From positions 2,108,001 to 2,172,000 of the forward strand of contig NZ_CP061169.1 of assembly GCF_011751765.2 (NCBI RefSeq): 64,000 bases of DNA. The letters run 5' to 3'. The stretch's first letter is position 1, and every line of letters begins with the position of its first letter. Positions 44,447-54,600 of this stretch are shown piece after piece. The notes beneath the pieces were generated by a model. It searched no databases, was not told the origin of the DNA, and saw nothing but the letters and a program-made list of their open reading frames with translations. The translations under genes and the position numbers were made by a program. This DNA is from Paramicrobacterium chengjingii. GTDB lineage: Bacteria > Actinomycetota > Actinomycetes > Actinomycetales > Microbacteriaceae.

Positions 44447-45661
44447 TCACACTGGGGCCGCCAGCGCTGCATCCGCCCGTCGGTGAGCGGCGCTGCCCGC
44501 CCGCCACAGCTTCACGACAGCCCAGCCCAACACGACAACGGTGCCGATGTTCCGCACGGTGAGCACCACGACCATGGGACCCCACGTGTTCAGCAGCAGG
44601 CTGTACAGGTAGGGGTACACCACCTGCGTCAGCGCGCACATGGCGAGCACGATCGCCGCGGGAACTGTGAAGTCGCTTCCTTTGATGACCAGTCCGATGA
44701 TCACAGGAACGAAGAGCCACACCATGAACTGCGGCGACCCCACTTTGTTGAACACGATGAGTGATGCGACAAGCGCGAGAATGAGGGTCGGAAGAACGGA
44801 TGCTCTGGCCGCACCCATGCGAATGGCCCGAATCCCGATGAGCACAACGGAAAGCACGGCAGCGACGAGCAATGGGGTTGCCAGTGCGATCGCCACGTCG
44901 ACGTCAGTTCCGGTCACCTGAAAGGTGAGAATCGTGCTGTCGTAGTAGACAAAGAACCCGGGAACTCCCAGTGCTGCCTGCCAGAGGTAAACCATTGACA
45001 GCGGAGCCTCGATCTGCAGCCCTCGGCCTGTCTGCTCGGTGAGAAAGCTGAGAACGTTCCAGCCCGATCCGAGAGCGAGCGCTCCACCGACAACGGCAAT
45101 CGTCACGGCGACACCGGCCAGCACGACACGCACGCGAGCCCGCAGCACAATGACCAGGCCTGCAATCAGCGCTGCGGGCCAGACTTTCATCCACGTGGCA
45201 ACAGCAAGCGCAGCGCCGGCGACCGCCGGGTAACGCAGCGCAATCAGCGTGCCGACAATGGCGAGAGGAACCGTCACGGAGTCGACCCGAGCGAGAGCGA
45301 TCGGACCGAGGCAGGCGAGCGCGACGATCCACCACCAGGCCGCCGCACGGCGCCGGCGACCACCCCGAAGAAGCACGGCGAATGCAGCCAGATCGAGCAC
45401 GGTCACCATCACGAGCCAGGCGATCCCGAAGTTCTCGAAACCGGCGACCGACGCAGCGAGCATGGGCACAATCGCGAGCAGCGGGTACACCCACTCGGTG
45501 TCGATACCGACGACGAACTGCTCGTTCAGCGCTTGGCCGGCCCACGGCTTGTACACGAGCGTCACATCGCCGAGAGGGAGCCCCTGGGCGTTGAGACAGA
45601 GCCACGACAGCGCTATGTGAACAGCGAGAAACGACACCCAGAGGAACGCCCGATTTCTCAC
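44447..45661 (-). CDS. GT87-like polyprenyl-phosphate-dependent glycosyltransferase (DUF2029), membrane protein
   Basis: A 404-residue integral membrane protein with ten or more hydrophobic helices. The first periplasmic loop contains Y-K-P-W and the pattern D-T-E-W-V-Y-P-L, in the position where GT-C-type mannosyltransferases have acidic catalytic residues. It resembles actinobacterial GT87 enzymes that extend cell-wall glycans from polyprenyl-phospho-mannose. It starts with GTG overlapping the nnrD stop by 4 nt. Donor and acceptor are unknown. Confidence 0.7.
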   Translation of the reverse strand: MRNRAFLWVSFLAVHIALSWLCLNAQGLPLGDVTLVYKPWAGQALNEQFVVGIDTEWVYPLLAIVPMLAASVAGFENFGIAWLVMVTVLDLAAFAVLLRGGRRRRAAAWWWIVALACLGPIALARVDSVTVPLAIVGTLIALRYPAVAGAALAVATWMKVWPAALIAGLVIVLRARVRVVLAGVAVTIAVVGGALALGSGWNVLSFLTEQTGRGLQIEAPLSMVYLWQAALGVPGFFVYYDSTILTFQVTGTDVDVAIALATPLLVAAVLSVVLIGIRAIRMGAARASVLPTLILALVASLIVFNKVGSPQFMVWLFVPVIIGLVIKGSDFTVPAAIVLAMCALTQVVYPYLYSLLLNTWGPMVVVLTVRNIGTVVVLGWAVVKLWRAGSAAHRRADAALAAPV

Positions 45662-46512
45662 CCGTTCATCATATGAGTCGATCCGAGCACGTCACGCACA
45701 GCCGCGGGAACTGCGTCGGCAATGTCAAGCGCGGCGATGGGGCCGCCGCCCGACGCGAGACGCGCAGCTCTGTCATGCAGAAGCGCCGCCGAGGCCGCGG
45801 CCTGCGCGACAATCTGGCTGTCGCCGTCGATGCTTGTTGCGAGTAACGCTCCGAGGATTCCGGCGAGAACGTCGCCGGAGCCAGCGGTCGCCAACCAGGG
45901 CGTCGACCCGGAGACCGTGACACGACTGCCCTCCGGCGAGACCACACGGGTCGTGTTGCCCTTGAGCAGCACCGTCACGTGCAGTTCTTCGGCGGCCCTC
46001 AGCGCCCATGACTCGGGAGAGCTCATTACCGCATCCGGAGTCGCGTCGTGCCCGCGAGAGCTGAGCAACCGTGCGAGTTCACCGGCGTGCGGGGTCACGA
46101 CGACGCGACCAGGAACGCGCGCCGCCGACACATCGGCGAGGGCCCCCGCGTCAAGGATTACAGGGAGCCCCGACTCCAGCGCCTCCGCGACAAGGGCAGC
46201 CGCGTCGGCCCGCGCGCCCTCATCGAAGCCTGAGCCGATCAGCCACGCCTGAACGCGTCCCTGCGCCGTCACGACCTCTGGACGACGATGCACCACGGCA
46301 TCAGCGGCCTTCTCTGCGCCGAGGAACCGCACCATTCCCACACCCGTACGCACAGCAGCCTCCACGCCGAGGACTGCGGCCCCGGGAAAGGTTCTCGACC
46401 CCGTCAACACGCCGAGCACGCCGCGTGAGTACTTGTCATCGCTCGCAGTCGGCACACGAATGCGCGCTGCCGCATCGGCATCCGTCCATTCAACCCAACT
46501 CATACTCACCAC
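45658..46512 (-). CDS. nnrD: ADP-dependent NAD(P)H-hydrate dehydratase
   Basis: Repairs damaged hydrated NADH and NADPH using ADP. The 284-residue ribokinase-like protein has the G-S-R-T-F-P-G-A-A segment, a V-V-T-P-H-A-G-E-L centre and the nucleotide motif A-G-S-G-D-V-L-A-G. The epimerase domain (NnrE) that is often fused is absent. GTG codons at 46512 and 46509 and ATG at 46503 are alternative starts. It is divergent from the flavin oxidoreductase with only 14 nt between, so the two promoters must overlap one gene or the other. Confidence 0.9.
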   Translation of the reverse strand: MVSMSWVEWTDADAAARIRVPTASDDKYSRGVLGVLTGSRTFPGAAVLGVEAAVRTGVGMVRFLGAEKAADAVVHRRPEVVTAQGRVQAWLIGSGFDEGARADAAALVAEALESGLPVILDAGALADVSAARVPGRVVVTPHAGELARLLSSRGHDATPDAVMSSPESWALRAAEELHVTVLLKGNTTRVVSPEGSRVTVSGSTPWLATAGSGDVLAGILGALLATSIDGDSQIVAQAAASAALLHDRAARLASGGGPIAALDIADAVPAAVRDVLGSTHMMNG

Positions 46513-46526
46513 GATAGGTTGAATAC

Positions 46527-47622
46527 GTGTCGATGACTCAAGAAACTCCAGCCCTGTTCACGCCTCTCCGCGTCGGACGCACGACGATTCGCAATCGTGT
46601 CTGGCTTTCTCCGATGTGCCAGTATTCGTGCCTCGAACACGATGGAATGCCGAACAACTGGCATTTCTCGCATTTGACGAGCTTTGGCGCAGGCGGCTTC
46701 GGCCTCGTGATGACCGAGGCAACGGCAGTCGTTCCCGAGGGCCGCATCTCTGATCGCGACTCCGGCATCTGGTCGAGCGCACACGCAAACGCGTGGGCAC
46801 AGATCGTCGATGCCCTTCACGAACGCGGAGCCACCGCGGGAATCCAGCTCGCGCATGCCGGGCGCAAAGCCTCGACATACTCCCCGTGGGGCGAAGCGTC
46901 TCAGGGCACGATTCCCGTGGCGGCAGGCGGGTGGCAGACCGTCGCGCCCTCCCCCATCGCATTCGGCCGCTTTGACGCACCACGGCAGCTCCAGATCGCC
47001 GAGATCGATGACATTGTCACGGCATTCGCTGACGCGGCGGCTCGCTCAGTCGACGCCGGGTTCGACGTCGTCGAGATCCATGCAGCGCACGGATACCTCC
47101 TTCACCAGTTCCTCTCCCCGGCATCCAACACCCGCGTAGACGAGTACGGCGGAAGCCTGGTGAATAGGGCACGATTGCTGATTCGCGTTGTGAAGGCCGT
47201 GCGCGCCGCGATCGGTGACGCTGCGCTGATGGTCCGGCTTTCGGGGACCGACTGGTCAGACGCCGAGGGAGAACGCTGGGATGCCGAGGCCTGCGCCGCT
47301 GTGGCAGCGCGCGCCGAAGCCGCGGGAGCCGACGGTTTCGACCTCTCGAGCGGAGGAATTCTCACGGATGCACGGATTCCTCTCGAGGCCGGCTACCAAG
47401 TGCAGTTCGCCACTCGCGTTCGAGAAGCCGTATCGGTTCCTGTGAGCGCAGTCGGACTCATCGATGATGCCACGTTCGCCGAGCAGATCGTCTCATCGCA
47501 GCGCGCCGACGCAGTCATGCTCGGTCGATCGGCACTGCGCAACCCGCAGCGCCAATGCCTGGGCGGACCAGCTCGGTTCACAGGCATCGTTCGTTCCGGG
47601 ACAGTACGAGCGCGCCTACTAA
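46527..47622 (+). pseudogene. NADH:flavin oxidoreductase (Old Yellow Enzyme, YqjM-like) with a 3' frameshift
   Basis: FMN-dependent ene-reductase. Frame 1 from the GTG at 46527 encodes the barrel with Cys31 (S-P-M-C-Q-Y-S), His185 and His188 (E-I-H-A-A-H-G-Y) and the V-M-L-G-R-S-A-L-R-N-P phosphate site. After C-A-G at 47547-47549 the expected C-terminus (A-N-A-W-A-D-Q-L-G to P-G-Q-Y-E-R-A-Y, then TAA at 47620-47622) is in the next frame. Two bases seem to be missing (or one added) near 47550, in a GC repeat. Without a shift, translation would run on to 48086 antisense to the CBS gene. It may be a real mutation or a sequencing error; the barrel itself is intact. Confidence 0.85.
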
Positions 47623-48659
47623 CGCTGGGTGGCATCTTCGACGGTGCCGACGAGCTCCTCGATGATGTCTTCGAGAAAGAGAACACCGGTCGCAGTGCCG
47701 TCTCGATCGAATGCCTGTGCCAAATGCGCGCCGGAGAGACGCATGCTCGTCAGCGCATCTTCGAGATCCGTGCCGTCATACAACGACACGAGTTGGCGAA
47801 TCCGCTTGCTCGGGATCGGTTCATCGTCGTCTTCCTGCTCCGTCGACCCCCTCAGCACATCCTTGAGGTGAATGTATCCAGAGGGAAGCCCGTTCTCGTC
47901 GACGATCACGTAACGAGAGAACCCGCGCTTCGCGATTGCTCGCTGTATCTGAGACGGCGTCGCCTGAGGTGTCAACGTCACAAGGTTCTCAAGCGGAATA
48001 GCGACGTCACGCACTTTCTTGTTCGTGAACTCGAACGCGGCCCCGAGTGTGCCCGTCGCGTCCGTCAGCATCCCCTCGCGCTGTGACTGCGACACGATCG
48101 TCGCAACCTCCTCGAGCGTAAACGTCGAGTTCGCTTCGTTCTTTGGCTCGACACGGAACATCTTCAACACGAGGTTTGCTGACTCATTCAAGAACCAGAT
48201 CACTGGCTTGAACACGCGGCCAATCCACACGAGCGGACGCGCTAGAAGAAGTACGGCCGTGTCTGGTTTCGAGAACGAGATGTTCTTTGGCACCATCTCG
48301 CCGAATACGACGTGCAGATACGAGACAATCAGCAGCGTGACGACGAACGAGATCGTGTCGACAACTTCCACACTCAACCCAGTGAGGCCGAGAGGTCCCG
48401 CTAGCAGGTGATGGATCGCAGGTTCAGACACGTTCAAAATGAGCAGGGAGCATACGGTGATGCCAAGCTGACTCGTTGCCAGCATCAGCGTCGCATGTTC
48501 CATGGCCCACAGCGCCACCTTCGCGCTTCGTTTGCCTTTTTCCGCGAGCGGCTCGATCTGCGAGCGACGCGACGAAATGACGGCGAACTCCGCGCCGACG
48601 AAGAAGGCGTTGCCGAGCAGCAGCACGACAAGCCAGACAATTCCCAGCCAGTCACTCAT
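47619..48659 (-). CDS. CNNM/CorC-type membrane protein with CBS pair (short form)
   Basis: A 346-residue member of the HlyC/CorC (CNNM transmembrane plus CBS) family, linked to Mg2+/Co2+ transport. The N-terminal DUF21 region (about 1-190) has four hydrophobic segments, followed by two CBS domains (about 205-330). The C-terminal CorC_HlyC domain present in the neighbour is missing. The ATG at 48659 lies 8 nt inside the end of the longer paralogue and follows GAGGAGGAG. Its stop overlaps that of the oxidoreductase gene by 4 nt tail to tail. Confidence 0.92.
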   Translation of the reverse strand: MSDWLGIVWLVVLLLGNAFFVGAEFAVISSRRSQIEPLAEKGKRSAKVALWAMEHATLMLATSQLGITVCSLLILNVSEPAIHHLLAGPLGLTGLSVEVVDTISFVVTLLIVSYLHVVFGEMVPKNISFSKPDTAVLLLARPLVWIGRVFKPVIWFLNESANLVLKMFRVEPKNEANSTFTLEEVATIVSQSQREGMLTDATGTLGAAFEFTNKKVRDVAIPLENLVTLTPQATPSQIQRAIAKRGFSRYVIVDENGLPSGYIHLKDVLRGSTEQEDDDEPIPSKRIRQLVSLYDGTDLEDALTSMRLSGAHLAQAFDRDGTATGVLFLEDIIEELVGTVEDATQR

Positions 48660-49959
48660 CGAGCTGCTCCTCCTCTCGTGTGAATCGCACTCTGTCGATG
48701 CGGCGCCCGTCCATCCTGGTCACCCGAAGCGTGCCTTCGTTGATTGATACCTCGTCGCCGACATCGGGCAGTCGCCCGAGTTCACTCACGATGTACCCGG
48801 CAACGGTCTCGTATGGGCCGTCTTCCGAAATCTGCACCCCGGTGCGGTCGCGCAGCTCGTCGGGTCGGAGGCTTCCGGAGAACACGACACCGGATGCTGT
48901 ACGCACAACCCCTGCACGCGTGCGATCGTGCTCGTCTGTCACCTCGCCGACGATCTCCTCGACGAGATCTTCCAGCGTTGCTACACCCGCGGTTCCGCCG
49001 TACTCGTCGACAACGACGGCCATCTGGTAACCGTGCCGTCTCAGGCGCGGGATCAGCGAGTCCAGCCGCATCGTCTCGGGAACACGGACGATTTCTGATT
49101 GCAGCGCCGAAACAGGAACATCACTGCGCCGGCTCTTCGGCACTGCCACGGCCTGCTTCACATGAACGAGCCCGACGATGTCGTCGATATCCTCATCGGT
49201 CACGGGGAACCGCGAATAGCCCGTCGCACGCGTCAAATCGATAACCGTCTGGGCGGAGTCCGAACGGCTCACGGCGTCAACTTGCGGACGAGGAGTCATG
49301 ACGTCGGATGCTGTCCGGCCCGAAAATTGCAGCGTGCGATCCAGAAGTGTCGCAGTGTCGCGCTCGAGTGTGCCGGCACCGGCGCTCCGGCGCACGAGGC
49401 TTGAGAGCTCCTCGGCCGAGCGTGCGCCGGAAAGCTCTTCCTTCGGATCGATTCCCATCGCGTGAAGTATGGAGTTTGCGCTGCCGTTCAGCAGCATCAC
49501 CGCCGGTTTGAAGACTGCCGTAAAGACAACCTGAAACGGAACAGCGACCTTCGCTGTTGCTCGAGGAACGGCGAGCGCGAAGTTCTTCGGCACCAGTTCA
49601 CCGATGATCATCGACACAAGCGTTGCAATGCCGACGGCCACGACGGTAGCGATGGGGCGAATGACGCCCTCCGGCGCACCCCAGGCGAGGGCTGGGCCGA
49701 GCAGCAGCGAGGTGAAAGCAGGCTCAAGCGTGTACCCGGTGAGCAGTGTGGTCAGCGTAATGCCCAGCTGCGCGCTCGAGAGGTGTGTCGACGTGACTTT
49801 CAGTGCAGCGATCGTCATACCGAGACGGGTCTCGCCTCGGTCGCGTCGGGCCTCGAGATCAGCGCGATCCAGGTTCACAAGCGCAAATTCGCTTGCGACG
49901 AAAAGACCAGTTCCGGCAGTCAGCACGAGGCCGATGGCAAGCAGGACGAGGTCAGGCAC
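48652..49959 (-). CDS. CNNM/CorC-type membrane protein with CBS pair and CorC_HlyC domain
   Basis: A 435-residue paralogue of the next gene. The order is: four-helix DUF21 membrane domain (about 1-195), CBS pair (about 210-335; V-D-E-Y-G-G-T-A-G-V near its end is a family hallmark), then a C-terminal CorC_HlyC domain (about 350-430). It probably works in divalent cation handling. It starts with GTG at 49959 behind an AGGAGG site that lies inside a hairpin (49964-49981). The two paralogues are translationally coupled. Confidence 0.93.
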   Translation of the reverse strand: MPDLVLLAIGLVLTAGTGLFVASEFALVNLDRADLEARRDRGETRLGMTIAALKVTSTHLSSAQLGITLTTLLTGYTLEPAFTSLLLGPALAWGAPEGVIRPIATVVAVGIATLVSMIIGELVPKNFALAVPRATAKVAVPFQVVFTAVFKPAVMLLNGSANSILHAMGIDPKEELSGARSAEELSSLVRRSAGAGTLERDTATLLDRTLQFSGRTASDVMTPRPQVDAVSRSDSAQTVIDLTRATGYSRFPVTDEDIDDIVGLVHVKQAVAVPKSRRSDVPVSALQSEIVRVPETMRLDSLIPRLRRHGYQMAVVVDEYGGTAGVATLEDLVEEIVGEVTDEHDRTRAGVVRTASGVVFSGSLRPDELRDRTGVQISEDGPYETVAGYIVSELGRLPDVGDEVSINEGTLRVTRMDGRRIDRVRFTREEEQLDE

Positions 49960-49963
49960 GGGG

Positions 49964-49981
49964 AGCCTCCTTTAGGAGGCT
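49964..49981 (-). promoter_or_regulatory. Hairpin that would mask the ribosome-binding site of the CNNM operon
   Basis: In the leftward mRNA AGCCUCC pairs with GGAGGCU around a UAAA loop (a 7-bp stem). The GGAGG is the Shine-Dalgarno site, 6 nt before the GTG at 49959. When folded, the stem would hide it. This suggests translational control of a cation-transport operon, by a signal that cannot be read here. Confidence 0.5.
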
Positions 49982-50086
49982 GGGTCTATGAGAGTCCGAT
50001 GCGGGTGCAGGTGGAGGGTCGTCCATGATGCGCCAAGTATACGGCTCGATGCTCGTGCTTTTGCTGTCAACTCATAGCCCGCGAGT

Positions 50087-51523
50087 TCACCATGACACCG
50101 GCAGAGCCTTCCCCTCTTCATAGCCGGCCGCCGACTGCACGCCGACAATGGCGCGGTCATGGAACTCGGCCACACTGCGTGCCCCCGCATACGTGAACGA
50201 CGAGCGCACGCCCGACGTGATCATGTCGAGAAGGTCTTCGATCGACGGTCGCTCTGGGTCGAGATAGATCTTTGACGATGAGATCCCCTCGGCAAACAAC
50301 ATCTTGCGGGCGAACTCGTACGCGTCAAGCCTGCCGAAGCGCTCGTGAACGGCCTTTGTCGAAGCCATTCCCCAGCTCTCCTTGTACAGGCGCCCATCGG
50401 CGTCTGAGCGCAAGTTGCCTGGGCCTTCGATGGTTCCCGCGAACCATGACCCCACCATGACGCTCGCCGCGCCAGCGGAAAGTGCAAGGGCGACGTCGCG
50501 TGGGTACCGGATGCCACCATCGGCCCACACATGGGCTCCCTGCTCTGACGCTTCTGCTGCCGTCTCGAGCACGGCAGAGAACTGCGGACGCCCCACTGCG
50601 GTCATCATGCGGGTCGTGCACATCGCACCGGGGCCGACGCCCACCTTGATGATCGAGGCGCCCGCATCGACGAGATCCGCTACCCCGACGGCGGTGACGA
50701 TGTTGCCGGCCACAATCGGAATTCCGAGCCGCAGTTCAGACACGCTTCGCAACGCGGAGATCATGCCTTCCTGGTGACCGTGAGCAGTGTCAACGACGAG
50801 TACATCAACGCCTGCCGCAGCCAGAGCACGCGCCTTCGATTGAACGTCGCTGTTGATTCCGATGGCGGCAGCGACGGCGAGTCGGCCGTCTGCGTCGATC
50901 GCCGGTGCGTAGAGGGTGGAGCGAAGAGCGCTTTTTTGGCTCATCGCACCCACAAGTTTTCCACGACGCAGAACCGCGGAGAAACTCAGCTCTGCCTCCG
51001 CCATGAGATCGAACGCTTGTCTGCCCGTCTCAATGTCGTCGGCGTCAAGCGCGGCCTGTGACCCTCGAAGCAGATCGCCGAGACGTGCATCGGGAAGCGC
51101 TGTCGCCAGCCGCTTCGTGGGGATGCTGCCGACATAGTCGTCGTCGTTCATAATCACGATTCCGTGCCCGTCGACGGCTGGAATCTCCGCCAGAACGTCG
51201 GCGACCGTGGAGTCGGGGCTGAAGACCGTCGGTGTGTCCCACAGAACAGGCTGGTCTTTCACCCAGCGAATGGCGGCGTCGAGTTCTTGCAGCGGCATGT
51301 CCTGCGGCAACACGCCCAGCCCGCCACGGCGCGCGAGCGAGACCGCAAGTCGCGGGCCCGTCACCGAGTTCATATTCGACGAGACAAGCGGAATGGTCGC
51401 CGGCGTGCCGTCATCTGGCGCGAGGGATACGTCGAGTCGGCTCGCAACGTCTGAGCGCGAAGGAACGAGGAACACGTCAGAGTACGTCAAGTCGTGTGCC
51501 GGGACTTCACCGATGAATCGCAT
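50087..51523 (-). CDS. guaB1: GuaB1-family IMP dehydrogenase/GMP reductase protein
   Basis: A 478-residue TIM-barrel protein of the IMPDH/GMPR family with an inserted CBS pair (about 95-205). The catalytic Cys is near 301 in G-V-G-P-G-A-M-C-T-T-R-M. The I-V-A-G-N-I-V-T and D-G-G-I-R-Y-P-R-D-V-A segments build the phosphate site. It is the GuaB1 type, found beside normal GuaB2 in actinobacteria; the mycobacterial GuaB1 has been reported to be a GMP reductase. It stands alone. ATG at 51523. Confidence 0.88.
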   Translation of the reverse strand: MRFIGEVPAHDLTYSDVFLVPSRSDVASRLDVSLAPDDGTPATIPLVSSNMNSVTGPRLAVSLARRGGLGVLPQDMPLQELDAAIRWVKDQPVLWDTPTVFSPDSTVADVLAEIPAVDGHGIVIMNDDDYVGSIPTKRLATALPDARLGDLLRGSQAALDADDIETGRQAFDLMAEAELSFSAVLRRGKLVGAMSQKSALRSTLYAPAIDADGRLAVAAAIGINSDVQSKARALAAAGVDVLVVDTAHGHQEGMISALRSVSELRLGIPIVAGNIVTAVGVADLVDAGASIIKVGVGPGAMCTTRMMTAVGRPQFSAVLETAAEASEQGAHVWADGGIRYPRDVALALSAGAASVMVGSWFAGTIEGPGNLRSDADGRLYKESWGMASTKAVHERFGRLDAYEFARKMLFAEGISSSKIYLDPERPSIEDLLDMITSGVRSSFTYAGARSVAEFHDRAIVGVQSAAGYEEGKALPVSW

Positions 51524-51660
51524 ATCTCAAAGCTACTTGTCCTTCGCCCGCAATGCACGCTTGAGGACGTAGGCTTGAGCCAGGACAAGTTGAGGTGTCG
51601 TGCGTCCCTAGCGCGGTGCCGCGGGTGGCGATTTTTGACAGAGAAGGTGGGCGATCAACG

Positions 51661-54600
51661 GTGTCAGGCCAGTTGACCGGAGTCGGGGCCGATGGCGGCG
51701 CCGCAGCAGATTTTGGGGCAAACGAATGGCTCGTCGACGAGATGTACGCGAAGTACCTCGCAGACAAGGACTCGGTTGATAAGTCCTGGTGGCCGATTCT
51801 AGAGAACTACCGGCCAGTGAGCGGCGAGGCGCCAACGCCCGCTGAGCACAGCAGCCCGGCTTCGGCCCCGGCATCCGGTGGCCGCCCCGTCGCGCGGACC
51901 ACCAGCATCCAGCCGAAATCGCAGCCGATTCCCGCTGATGCTCCGCAGAGCTCCCCCGACAAGAAGAGCTCGGATGCCGGTCCTGACGATCAGAGTCCGC
52001 AAGACGCCGTCACTCCATTGCGAGGAATGACGAAGGCGCTCGCGGCGAATATGGACCTCAGCCTCACTGTCCCGACGGCAACGAGCGTTCGAACGATTCC
52101 CGCGAAGCTGATGATCGACAACCGCATCGTCATCAACAATCACCTCAAGCGAGCGCGAGGCGGAAAGGTGAGCTTCACCCACCTCATCGGGTGGGCCCTC
52201 ATCCAGGCGCTCAAAGACTTTCCCAGCCAGAACGTCTACTACGACATCGTCAATGACAAGCCCAGTGTCGTCGCCCCGGCGCACATTGGCCTCGGAATAG
52301 CCATCGACCTCCCCAAGCCGGATGGGTCACGCGCCTTGATGGTTCCCGCGATCAAGAACGCGGAATCCCTGACATTCGGCGAGTATCTGGCCGCGTACGA
52401 AGATCTTGTGACGCGAGCTCGCGCCAGCAAGCTCACCGCGGCGGACTTTGCCGGCGCGAGCATCTCTCTGACCAACCCGGGTGGAATCGGAACCGTGCAT
52501 TCGGTGCCGCGCCTGATGAAGGGTCAGGGCTGCATCATCGGGGCCGGCGCCCTCGAATACCCCGCCGAGTTCCAAGGTGCCTCAGAGAAAACGATCGTCG
52601 AGCTGGGCATCGGCAAGACAATCACACTGACTTCGACCTACGACCACCGCGTCATTCAGGGTGCTGGCTCAGGCGAGTTCCTCAAGAAGGTGCACGAGCT
52701 CCTGATCGGGCAGCGCAACTTTTACGAGGACATCTTTGCGGCGTTGCGCATTCCATACGACCCGATCCACTGGGCACCCGACATCTCCGTCGACCTCAGC
52801 GATACCGTCAATAAGACGGCTCGCGTGCAGGAGCTCATCAATTCGTTCCGTGTCCGCGGCCATCTGATGGCAGACATCGACCCGCTCGAATACGTCCAGC
52901 GCGCTCATCCCGACCTTGACATCGCGTCGCACGGACTGACGTTCTGGGATCTCGATCGCGAATTCGTCACGGGCAACTTCACTGACAAGCGTCAGATGAA
53001 GCTCCGCGACATCCTCGGTGTTCTTCGTGACTCCTACTGCCGCACAATCGGACTCGAGTACATGCACATTCAGGATCCGGCTCAGCGAGCCTGGATTCAA
53101 GGCAAGGTGGAGCGGCCCTACGCCAAGCCGACGCACGACGAGCAGATGCGCATCCTCGGCAAGCTCAACGAGGCAGAGGCCTTCGAGACGTTCCTTCAGA
53201 CGAAGTACGTGGGCCAGAAGCGGTTCAGCCTCGAAGGCGGCGAGTCGACCATCGCCCTGCTCGACGGCATACTTCAGGAGGCGACAGAGCTCGGGCTCGA
53301 CGGTGCAGCCATCGGCATGGCACACCGCGGTCGACTCAACGTGCTCACGAACATCGCGGGCAAGACGTATGGCCAGATCTTCCAGGAGTTCGAGGGCCAC
53401 CAAGACTCGAAGAACACCGGTTCCGGAGACGTGAAGTACCACCTCGGAACAGAGGGGACCTTCCGCGCCCTCGACGGCACAGAGCTTCCCGTCTATCTCG
53501 CGGCGAACCCATCGCACCTTGAAGCTGTGGACGGAGTGCTCGAAGGCATCGTCCGTGCCAAGCAGGACCGCCAGCCGATCGGAACATTCCGCACGCTGCC
53601 GATTCTTATTCACGGTGATGCTGCGATGGCGGGACAGGGAGTCATTCTCGAGACCATGCAGTTCTCGCAGCTGCGCGGCTACCGCACGGGCGGCACCATC
53701 CATGTCGTCGTCAATAACCAAGTGGGCTTCACGACGACACCGGGCGAGGGACGCACATCGATTTACTCGACGGACGTCGCCAAGACGATTCAGGCTCCCG
53801 TCTGGCATGTGAACGGAGACGACCCCGAGTCGGTGACCCGCGTCGCGCAGCTCGCCTTCCAGTTCCAGCAGGAATTCCACAAGGATGTCGTCATTGACGT
53901 CATCTGCTACCGTCGCCGGGGCCACAACGAGGGCGACGACCCGTCGATGACGCAGCCACTCATGTACAACCTCATCGAGGCGAAGCGCTCGGTGCGAAAG
54001 CTGTACACGGAGGCGCTCGTCGGTCGCGGTGACATCACGCAAGAAGAGTACGAGTCGGCACACAACGACTTCCAAGACCGCCTCGAGCGGGCCTTCATGG
54101 AAACGCACGCGGCTCAGACGAGTTCAACTCCCGTGATCCTGCCCGACACTGACGAAGACGGCTACACAGGCGAGCCTGAAACGACAGGCGTCGATCTCGA
54201 GGTCATTCACGAAATCGGTGACGCGTTCACGAACAAGCCAGCCGGTTTCACTGTGCACAAGAAGCTCCAGCAGCTGTTGGATAAGCGCGTTGACATGAGC
54301 CGTAACGGCACCATCGACTGGTCGTTCGGCGAACTTCTCGCCTTTGGCTCGCTGGTACGCGAGGGAACACCCGTTCGCATGAGTGGCCAGGACTCTCGTC
54401 GAGGCACCTTCGTTCAGCGGCACGCTGTGCTTCACGACCGGGAAAACGGTCAGGAGTGGCTTCCTCTCACCAATGTGTCTGAGAACCAGGCACGCTTCTG
54501 GATCTACGATTCGCTGCTCTCCGAGTACGCAGTCATGGGGTTCGAATATGGCTACTCCGTCGAGCGCGCCGACGCCCTTGTGCTGTGGGAAGCGCAGTTC

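Noticed and set aside
47623..48086. C-terminal extension of the Old-Yellow-Enzyme frame
   Set aside because: It is antisense to the CBS-domain gene and follows a frameshift; the true C-terminus is in the next frame and ends at 47622.
50036..50070. TTGACA and TATACT as one promoter before the CNNM genes
   Set aside because: The spacing is 23 nt, too long for a housekeeping promoter; only the -10 may be real.
52669..54108. Open frame of 479 codons antisense to kgd
   Set aside because: It lies wholly within the conserved E1 part of kgd and its translation resembles no family.
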